The position numbers and the translations under genes were made by a program. Positions 7,005 through 13,800 of a DNA stretch of 17,646 bases are shown piece by piece. The notes under the pieces are model-generated. The model worked only from the letters and a program-made list of their open reading frames with translations. It made no database searches and had not been told where the DNA came from. The stretch is from an uncultured Verrucomicrobiae bacterium. Lineage in GTDB: Bacteria > Verrucomicrobiota > Verrucomicrobiia > Verrucomicrobiales > Akkermansiaceae. The first letter of the stretch is position 1. Each line of letters starts with the position of its first letter. Location: the NCBI GenBank assembly GCA_937957985.1, contig CALGOH010000284.1, forward strand, positions 1 through 17,646. The letters are read 5' to 3'.

Positions 7005-8006
7005 ATGACCTTCCAAAAAGCCGCCATTCTCGGAGCCGGATCGCTCGGCACCTCGCTCGCCAAACTGCTCGCGCCCAAACTCGATCCGGTCCTGCTGGTC
7101 TCGGTGGAGGCGGATGTCGTCGAGGGCATCAACCGCGACCACCGGAATCCGAAATACCTCAGCGACATCGACCTGCCGCACCACATCCGCGCCACCGGCG
7201 ACCCGCGCGAGGCGCTCGACCAGCCGCTGGTGATCTTCGCCGTCCCCACCAGCGCCATCCGCCCGGTCGCGAAGGAACTCGCCACCCTCGGCCTGCCCGC
7301 CACCACGCCGCTGCTTTCCTGCGCCAAAGGCATCGAACGCAACACCGGCGAACGCATGAGCCAGATCCTGCGCGACGTGTTTCCCGAGAACCCGATCGGC
7401 ATCCTGACCGGGCCGAATCACGCCGAGGAGATCGCCAAGGACCTGATCACCTGCGCCGTGGTCGGCTCCGAGGACGAAGCGCTGGCAAAGTCGCTGCAGG
7501 AGCTTTTCACGCTCCCCCACTTCCGGACCTACACCACCCACGACGTCGCCGGCATCGAACTCGGCGGCGCGGTCAAGAACGTCTACGCCCTGGCCGCCGG
7601 CATGGCCCACGGCATCGGCGTCGGCGACAACGCCGTGGCCGCGCTGGTCACCCGGGCGCTGGCCGAGATGGTGAGGCTCGGCACCGCGCTGGGCGGCGAG
7701 AAGGAGACATTCGTCGGCCTGTCGGGCGTCGGCGACCTGATCGTGACCTGTTTCTCGGAACACTCGCGCAACCACCGTGTCGGCCACGCCATCGGCTCCG
7801 GCAAGACCCTCAAGGAAGCCGTCGACTCGCTGGGAATGGTGGCCGAAGGCGTGCCCAACACGCTCTCGATCCACGAGGCGGCCCGCAAGGTCGGCGTCCG
7901 CACGCCCATCCTCGACAGCGTCTACGCGGTGCTCTATCAGGACAAACCGGCCGCCGAGGCGCTGCGCGAACTGCTGGAGCGCGATCCCCGCCCCGAGGTG
8001 GAATAG
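7005..8006 (+). CDS. gpsA: Glycerol-3-phosphate dehydrogenase [NAD(P)+]
   Basis: Cytosolic enzyme reducing dihydroxyacetone phosphate to glycerol-3-phosphate, the backbone PlsY acylates. 333 residues, normal length. GAGSLGTSLA (10-19) is the dinucleotide-binding loop; SCAKGIE holds Lys108; GPNHAEEIA (136-144) is a variant of the usual GPSFA block; GGAVKNVYALAAGMAHGIG holds the catalytic Lys191; and the GDLIVTCFSEHSRN segment follows. ATG 7005 is chosen because MTFQKAAILGAGS begins the Rossmann fold; the leader CCCTTTCCCAACC has no Shine-Dalgarno. It is probably co-transcribed with plsY. The TAG stop is shared with repeat element D. Confidence 0.97.
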   Translation: MTFQKAAILGAGSLGTSLAKLLAPKLDPVLLVSVEADVVEGINRDHRNPKYLSDIDLPHHIRATGDPREALDQPLVIFAVPTSAIRPVAKELATLGLPATTPLLSCAKGIERNTGERMSQILRDVFPENPIGILTGPNHAEEIAKDLITCAVVGSEDEALAKSLQELFTLPHFRTYTTHDVAGIELGGAVKNVYALAAGMAHGIGVGDNAVAALVTRALAEMVRLGTALGGEKETFVGLSGVGDLIVTCFSEHSRNHRVGHAIGSGKTLKEAVDSLGMVAEGVPNTLSIHEAARKVGVRTPILDSVYAVLYQDKPAAEALRELLERDPRPEVE

Positions 8007-8114
8007 GAGGCGGGACGCCCCCGTCCCGCAACCCACCCGGCAACCTTCTCCCGAGAGCCAGCTACCAGAGAGTGGCAGCCCGCAAGAATCGTGGGACGAG
8101 GCACCCCCACCTCC
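8006..8114. repeat. REPIN-like element D (GGAG hairpin pair)
   Basis: The left arm is GGAG (8006-8009) plus a hairpin of stem GCGGGACG/CGTCCCGC with loop CCCC (8010-8029). The right arm (8091-8114), read on the minus strand, is also GGAG plus a 20-base hairpin. About 13 of the 20 hairpin bases match, and the second stem pair is changed from C-G to T-A, keeping the pairing. It has the same total length (109 bp) as element C. The first G is the end of the gpsA TAG stop. No T-run follows, so it is not a classic intrinsic terminator. Confidence 0.65.
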
Positions 8115-8120
8115 TGACGA

Positions 8121-8142
8121 AAAAACATCGGCAAACGCCGAT
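8121..8142 (-). terminator. Minus-strand intrinsic-terminator-like hairpin
   Basis: Read on the minus strand, a 6-bp stem ATCGGC/GCCGAT with loop GTTT is followed one base later by six T. This is a compact intrinsic-terminator shape. No minus-strand gene ends here; the nearest, the secreted protein, ends at 8876, so it would stop only antisense read-through across the YqaA-like gene. On the plus strand the hairpin lies 26 bases before the next ATG and could affect that leader instead. Confidence 0.4.
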
Positions 8143-8168
8143 CCGCCCCCTAGACCTCGCGCGCCCTC

Positions 8169-8795
8169 ATGGACGCCCTTCCCAAAGCCGACACCGAGAA
8201 GAAAGACGGCATCATCCGCCGCCTCTACAACTGGACCATCTCGTGGGCCGACCGCCCCGGCGGGACCTGGGCGCTGTTCCTCATCGCCTTCGCCGAGTCG
8301 TCCTTCTTTCCCATCCCGCCGGACGTCCTGCTGCTCGCCCTGTGCTTCGGCGCGAGGGAGAAATGGCTCCGGTACGCCCTCATCTGCACCGCCGGCTCGG
8401 TGCTCGGCGGCATCGCCGGCTGGTACATCGGCTGGGGCCTGCGCGAACCGGTGGCCATCCCGCTGATGAACCTCTTCGACAACGACGGCCACACCCGGGA
8501 GAAGATCGAGGTCTGGTATGCCGCTTACGGCTTCTGGGGCATCCTGCTCGCCGCCATCACACCCATTCCCTACAAGGTCTTCACGGTCTTTTCGGGCATG
8601 ATGAACTACAGCCTGCCCGTGCTGATCGGCGCCTCGATCATCGGTCGCGGCTTCCGTTTCATCGTCGTCGCCGCGGTGGTCCGCTGGTTCGGCCACCGCT
8701 TCCGCCCCTTCATCGAGAAGAACCTCGAATGGTGCTTCGTGGCCTTCGGCGTGCTCCTGATCGGCGGCATCCTCGCGATCAAGCTGCTGCGCTGA
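8169..8795 (+). CDS. YqaA/DedA (SNARE-associated) family membrane protein
   Basis: 208 residues with a soluble N-terminal stretch (1-32) and about four to five hydrophobic segments. The family blocks are visible: FAESSFFPIPPDVLLLAL (41-58, the re-entrant proline-rich block), a glycine-rich AGSVLGGIAGWYIGWGLR (75-92), AAITPIPYKVFTVFSGMM (128-145) and a final membrane helix with a basic end. DedA-superfamily proteins act at the inner membrane, and some move lipid carriers such as undecaprenyl phosphate or phosphatidylethanolamine across it; the substrate of this subfamily is not known. It follows plsY-gpsA, which is at least compatible with lipid handling. The start at 8169 has no Shine-Dalgarno. 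Element B begins four bases after its TGA. Confidence 0.88.
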   Translation: MDALPKADTEKKDGIIRRLYNWTISWADRPGGTWALFLIAFAESSFFPIPPDVLLLALCFGAREKWLRYALICTAGSVLGGIAGWYIGWGLREPVAIPLMNLFDNDGHTREKIEVWYAAYGFWGILLAAITPIPYKVFTVFSGMMNYSLPVLIGASIIGRGFRFIVVAAVVRWFGHRFRPFIEKNLEWCFVAFGVLLIGGILAIKLLR

Positions 8796-8799
8796 ATCA

Positions 8800-8868
8800 G
8801 GAGCGCGGCTTTGCAAGCCGCTTGAACCCAGGCCCGACCGGATGATGCGGCTTGCAAAGCCGCGCTCC
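8800..8868. repeat. REPIN-like element B / likely bidirectional terminator
   Basis: The left arm (8800-8820) is GGAGC plus stem GCGGCTT/AAGCCGC. The right arm (8847-8868) is its exact reverse complement, ending GCTCC, with a 26-base centre. The two arms can pair with each other over about 21 bases, or each can fold alone. It sits between two convergent genes (stops at 8795 and 8876) and would form the same hairpin in both transcripts, so it may end transcription from both sides, though no T-run is present. Confidence 0.8.
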
Positions 8869-8875
8869 CCATCCG

Positions 8876-9574
8876 TCACCTCGGCGCCGGCACCGTCCGC
8901 TCCGGCTTCTCGAACTTGAGCGTGCTGCGACCGATCGTCTTGTCGCCGTTCATGGTCGCGACCTCCATCCTCTTGAGCGTGTGGCCGCCGCCGGGGACGC
9001 TTTGGGTCTCCCGCACCTCGAAGCGCTTCAGTCTTTTCCCGCTGCGGTCGAAGCCCTCGATCTTCATGAAGGCGCCGAACTCCTTGTGGATCCACACATA
9101 GACCGCCGCGTAGGCCCCCTTGCTCCCGGGATTGTTCACCCGGATCTTCCAGCAGTTGAATCCATTGACCCGTTCCTCGCCTTCCAGCTTCGGATTCGGC
9201 CAGTACAGGAAACGGAACGACAGGTCCTCGTAGGTCAGGTCGCTTCCCGCGATCGGCTGGCTGAGCTTCGCCGGGGGAAACGGAACGCTCTTGCCGCCCT
9301 TCCACTCGAACAGGTCGAACTGGTCGTCACCGAGCTTGAGGTGGAACGGCACCCACTTCCCGTTCTCGAGAAACTGGAACTGGATGTTCTTCCCCTTCAA
9401 AAAAAGCGCGACGTCGGTGTCTTCCAACTCACCCCTCAGATCCGCATGCTGCAGGGTCGCGCCGATCCTCGCCCTCTCCATCAACTGCTCGGCATCCTGC
9501 GCCCACGCCGGGGCGGTCAGCAGCACCGCCACCAGCATCCTCGAAATCCATCGTTTCATCATCGTCGTCATCAT
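8876..9574 (-). CDS. Secreted LolA-like (outer membrane lipoprotein-sorting-type) protein
   Basis: 232 residues with a signal peptide: a basic start, hydrophobic MLVAVLLTAPAWA, and likely cleavage after AWA (residue 25). The mature part is beta-rich with alternating patterns (DVALFLKGKNIQFQFLENGKW, then NGFNCWKIRV and VYVWIHKEFGAFMKIEGFD), which resembles LolA-fold proteins annotated as outer-membrane lipoprotein-sorting proteins. The assignment is by overall pattern, not catalytic residues. There are four in-frame ATGs at the start. 9574 is preferred because a strong GGAGG lies ten bases before it, the only clear Shine-Dalgarno in the window; 9559 would give a more compact signal peptide. 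The longer open frame upstream overlaps a plus-strand gene and is a shadow. Confidence 0.75.
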   Translation of the reverse strand: MMTTMMKRWISRMLVAVLLTAPAWAQDAEQLMERARIGATLQHADLRGELEDTDVALFLKGKNIQFQFLENGKWVPFHLKLGDDQFDLFEWKGGKSVPFPPAKLSQPIAGSDLTYEDLSFRFLYWPNPKLEGEERVNGFNCWKIRVNNPGSKGAYAAVYVWIHKEFGAFMKIEGFDRSGKRLKRFEVRETQSVPGGGHTLKRMEVATMNGDKTIGRSTLKFEKPERTVPAPR

Positions 9575-9733
9575 CGCTTCTCCCCCTCCGACGCGCAAGC
9601 ATCCCTCCTCCTTCAAAATTTCCGTGCCCCGGCACCCATCAAATTTTCCAATTTTCCGCATTGGAGCTTGCCGGGAAACGGGCGGCTCCGTTGGATTCTC
9701 GGCGACGATTCCGTCAACCTCCCCACGACGCCC
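9575..9733. promoter_or_regulatory. Divergent intergenic region
   Basis: 159 bases between two genes read outwards, so at least one promoter is expected here. It is locally AT-richer, with a tandem AATTTTCC (9642-9657) and a small palindrome GTGCC-CC-GGCAC (9624-9635) that could be an operator. No convincing -35/-10 pair could be picked on either strand. Confidence 0.4.
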
Positions 9734-10726
9734 ATGAGTCTGCGCACCCAGCTTTCGGAACTGCTCCCCGCCCTGCTCCCCAGCAACCCTTCCGAAGCGA
9801 TCAAAGGCACCGAACTGATCCGCCTCGCCCGGCTGCAGCTCAAGGGCAACTACTCCGACGCCTCGCTGCGCTACCATTTCTCGATCATGTCCTGCGATCC
9901 GGCCTCGCCGATCGCCAAGGTCGAGAAGGGCCAGGGCTACTACCGCCGCACCGCGCCGGTGCCCGCCCTTTCCGGCGCCCAGGAACTGCTCGCCCTCAGC
10001 CAGGGCCGGCTGGACGACCTCTCGGAGAACCGCGAGGCGGTCGACCACGCCCTGGAGCGGGTCAAGAAGTTCCGCGCCATCGTTCGCCGCTTCAGCGAGC
10101 TCAACGGGCGCTTCCCCTTCGAGTTCCGCCACGCCTTCGCCGCCGGCGCGCCGCTGGGCAACCTCTGGAAGTTTCCCGAACTGGTCGTCGTCGACTGGCA
10201 GACCGGCGACGAGGACTCCGATACCGAAATGGCGCTCGATTCCCGCATGCTCGCCCTCAAGCAGCGGCTCGGCCTGCCGCCCTTCCGCCTCTGCTCGACC
10301 CGGCTGCGGATCCAGGCCTCGCTGCACGGCTTCCGCGAGGATTTCTTCCAGGCCGTCTCGTCGGCGATGTGGACCCAGGGCGGCGAACTGATCTACGCCA
10401 CGCCGATCAAGGACGAGGCGCTGGCCGACGGCCTCCGCGCCCTCAACGCCGCCTTCGGCGTCGGCGTCAGCTCCTTCGGCATCGGCATCGAGGCGCTCGA
10501 CGACCTCCCGCGCGCCGCCAACATCCTCAACGCCCACCCGAAGGAGACCGAGGCCCTGATGGAGCGGATCCACTTCGACCGCATCGCCGCGCCGCGCTAC
10601 CGCGACCACATCGACTGGTCCGCCCTGGAGTCCCTGCGCCGCGAAAGCGAGGAGGCCGCCGCCCTGATCGAGTGGATCAACGGCTGCATCGACGCCGGCA
10701 GCGCCTCCCATTTCTCGCCGAAATAA
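9734..10726 (+). CDS. HrgA-like (COG2958-type) protein with apparently degenerate nuclease domain
   Basis: 330 residues, soluble. Residues about 1-75 look like a winged-helix HARE-HTH domain ending in AKVEKGQGYYRR. Residues about 110-255 recall the PD-(D/E)XK-like part of HrgA proteins: KFPELVVVDW (146-155), then LCSTRLRIQASL (186-197) and FREDFFQAVSSAMWTQGGEL (200-219), then LRALNAAFGVGVSSFGI. From memory, relatives read about PDxV and FELK at the two catalytic strands; here these are PELV and TRLR, so the acid and the ExK pair appear lost. The family match rests on memory of FFQAVSxxxWxxxG and FGxGV patterns. The role is unknown; DNA binding without cutting is possible. It lies 83 bases before purL on the same strand, but purL seems to have its own promoter. 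No Shine-Dalgarno. Confidence 0.6.
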   Translation: MSLRTQLSELLPALLPSNPSEAIKGTELIRLARLQLKGNYSDASLRYHFSIMSCDPASPIAKVEKGQGYYRRTAPVPALSGAQELLALSQGRLDDLSENREAVDHALERVKKFRAIVRRFSELNGRFPFEFRHAFAAGAPLGNLWKFPELVVVDWQTGDEDSDTEMALDSRMLALKQRLGLPPFRLCSTRLRIQASLHGFREDFFQAVSSAMWTQGGELIYATPIKDEALADGLRALNAAFGVGVSSFGIGIEALDDLPRAANILNAHPKETEALMERIHFDRIAAPRYRDHIDWSALESLRRESEEAAALIEWINGCIDAGSASHFSPK

Positions 10727-10768
10727 GGGCGCTCGCGGCGGACATCAGGGCAAAGAAACGCGCGCGCC

Positions 10769-10796
10769 TTGCCCTCGCGCGTCGATCCGCTACGCT
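10769..10796 (+). promoter_or_regulatory. Candidate purL promoter
   Basis: TTGCCC (10769-10774), a 16-base spacer, TACGCT (10791-10796), then 13 bases to the ATG at 10810, leaving a leader of only about seven bases. The -35 also forms the right half of an inverted repeat, AGGGCAA (10747-10753) with TTGCCCT (10769-10775), which could be a purine-responsive operator; that role is a guess. Confidence 0.45.
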
Positions 10797-10809
10797 CCCC
10801 GGCTTTCCG

Positions 10810-13800
10810 ATGCACCGCGTTTTCGTCGAAAAGAAGCCCGAGTTCGCCAACGAAGCCCGCCACCTCCTGCGCGAACTCCGCGAGTCGCTGGAACTCGACC
10901 GCCTCGCCGGCCTGCGACTCGTCCAGCGCTACGATCTCGAGGGGCTCGACGACGCGGAGTTCGACCTCGCCGTCCGCAACGTCCTCTCCGAACCGCAGAC
11001 CGACGTTTCGACCCCCGATCTCGCGATCCCCGACGGTGTCAGCGCCTTCGCCGTCGAGTACCTTCCCGGCCAGTTCGACCAACGCGCCGACTCCGCCGCC
11101 CAGTGCATCCAGATCCTCACCGGCAAGGAACGCCCCGCCGTCGCCTCGGCCCGGGTGATCCTCCTCGAAGGCGCGCTTTCCGACGCCGACGTCCAGGCGG
11201 TCAAACACTACGTCATCAACGCCGTCGATTCCCACGAGGCGTCGATGGAGACGCCGGACACGCTCGACCACCCCAGCCCGCCTCCGCCGGACGTCGAAAT
11301 ACTCGCCGATTTCGGCAGCCGCGAACCCGACGAGATCCGCGCCGCACTCGGCCTCGCCATGTCCGCCGAGGACGTCGCCTTCTGCCAGCGCCATTTCCGC
11401 GACGAGGAAAAGCGCGACCCGTCGATCACCGAGATCCGGATGCTCGACACCTACTGGTCCGACCATTGCCGCCACACCACCTTCCTCACCCGGATCGAGG
11501 ACGTCACCTTCGACGAGGGCACCGGACCGATCCAGCGGGCCTGGAAGAGCTACCTCGAGGTCCGCGAAAGCCTCGGCCGCACCGACAAGCCGGTCACCCT
11601 CATGGACATCGCCCTCTGCGGCATGCGCGAGCTCCGTGCTTCGGGCGAACTCGACAATCTCGAGGAGTCCGAAGAGATCAACGCCGCCTCCATCATCGTC
11701 CCGGTCGTCATCGATGGTCGCGAGCCCGAGGAGTGGCTCGTGCAGTTCAAGAACGAGACCCACAACCACCCGACCGAGATCGAGCCCTTCGGCGGCGCGG
11801 CCACCTGCCTCGGCGGCTGCATCCGCGATCCGCTCTCGGGCCGCTCCTACGTCTATCAGGCGATGCGGGTCACCGGCGCGGCCGACCCGCTCGCCCCCTT
11901 TTCCGAAACCCTGCCCGGCAAGCTTCCGCAGCGGAAGATCTGCCAGATCGCCGCCGAGGGCTACGCCTCCTACGGCAACCAGATCGGCCTCGCCACCGGC
12001 ATGGTCTCCGAGGTCTATCATCCCGGCTACCTCGCCAAGCGGATGGAGATCGGCGCCGTGGTCGCCGCCGCGCCACGGGAAAATGTCTTTCGCGGATCGC
12101 CGGCGAAAGGCGACCTCATCCTGCTCATCGGCGGACGCACCGGACGCGACGGCGTCGGCGGCGCCACCGGTTCGTCCAAGGAGCACGACGACTCCGCGTT
12201 GGAGAACTCGGCCGAGGTGCAGAAGGGCGACGCCCCCACCGAGCGCAAGATCCAGCGCCTTTTCCGCAACGCCGAACTCGCCCGCAAGATCAAGGTCTGC
12301 AACGACTTCGGCGCCGGTGGCGTGTCGGTCGCCATCGGTGAGATCGCGCCGTCACTCGACATCGACCTCGATGCCGTCACCAAGAAATACGACGGTCTCG
12401 ACGGCACCGAGCTCGCCATTTCCGAGTCGCAGGAGCGCATGGCCGTCTGCATCGATCCCGCCGATGTCGACTTCTTCATCGCCGCCTCCGATGCCGAGAA
12501 CCTCGAATGCACGCCGGTCGCCAGGGTCGCCGACCACGGCCGCCTGCGCATGACCTGGCGCGGCAAGCTCATCGTCGACCTCTCCCGCGCCTTCCTCGAC
12601 ACCAACGGCGTCCAGCAAAGCGCCCGAATCCACGTCCGTGGCTGCGGCGGCCCGCCGCAGCCTGCGCGCCGAAGCCTTGGCGAAGGAGGGGCCGTGGACG
12701 CGGCGGCCCGCCGCGACCTCCCCTCCCATCTGGCCCAGCTCAACCACTGCTCCCAAAAGGGCCTCGGCGAGATGTTCGATGGTTCGGTCGGCGCCGGCAC
12801 CGTCTTGTGGCCCTTCGGCGGCGAGCGGCAGCTCACCCCACCCGACGCGATGGTCGCCAAGCTACCTCTCCTGGAAGGCGACACCGACGCCTGCACCTAC
12901 ATGAGCTGGTCCTACGATCCCTATCGTAGTTCCGACTCCCCCTTCCACGGCGCGGCCTGGGCGGTCACCGAGTCCGTCCTCAGGTGCGTCGCCGCCGGCG
13001 CCCGTCTCGCCGACGTTCGCCTCACCCTTCAGGAATATTTCCCCAAACTCGGCACCGACCCATCCCGCTGGGGCCTGCCCTTTGCCTCGCTGCTCGGTGC
13101 CTTCGACGCCCAGCACGGCCTCCGCCTCGCGGCGATCGGCGGCAAGGACAGCATGTCCGGCTCCTTCAACGACCTCGACGTTCCGCCGACTCTCGTCTCC
13201 TTCGCCCTCGCTCCCGGCAAGGCCAGCCTCGCCCTCTCGCCCGAGTTCAAGCGGGCCGGCTCGACCGTCAGCCTCCTCGAGATCCCGTCCACCGACGAGG
13301 GCTTGCCCGACTACGACGCGATCCGCGCCACCGCCACCAAGCTCGCCGGCCTCAACCAGTCCGGCGCGATTCTCTCGATGAAGCACGTCGGCGCCCCCGG
13401 CCTCGCCCACGCCCTCGCCGTCTGCTGCTTCGGCAACCACCTCGGTTTCCGGAGCGCCGAACCTGCCAGTGGCATGACCGTCCCGGTCATGAACCAAAAC
13501 GGTGCGTTCCGGCCCCGCCCGTCAGCCTTCCTCATCGAGCACGCCGACCCCCTCCACCCCTCCCTCGGCGCCATCGAGATCGGCACCGTCACCGCCGAAC
13601 CCATCCTCCACCTCGGCGACCAATCCCACGATCTCGACGACCTCCTCGCCGCCTGGACCGGCACCCTCGAGCCCGTCTATCCGACCAAGCCCGAAGATAC
13701 TCCCGCCTCCTCGATACCCGTCGATCTTCCGGTCACGTCCGCCCCGAGGACACTTCGCACTTCTCACTCGGCACTCGGCACTCCGAAGGTCGTCATCCCC

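Noticed and set aside
6051..8868. CRISPR-like interpretation of the repeats
   Set aside because: The repeats are inverted, differ in stem sequence, and are separated by whole genes; there is no regular repeat-spacer pattern and no cas gene.
6954..9305. 783-codon minus-strand open frame
   Set aside because: It runs opposite gpsA and the YqaA-like gene, both with clear family motifs; the translation is Gly/Asp/Arg-rich with no recognisable domain.
9575..10711. Upstream extension of the secreted LolA-like protein
   Set aside because: It would overlap the plus-strand HrgA-like gene and would bury the signal peptide; a strong ribosome-binding site marks the start at 9574.
10769..10775. Intrinsic terminator from the AGGGCAA/TTGCCCT inverted repeat after the HrgA-like gene
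   Set aside because: The loop is 15 bases and no T-run follows; the right half fits better as the purL -35 box.
10597..12186. 529-codon minus-strand open frame opposite purL
   Set aside because: Antisense to conserved PurL motifs; no domain seen.
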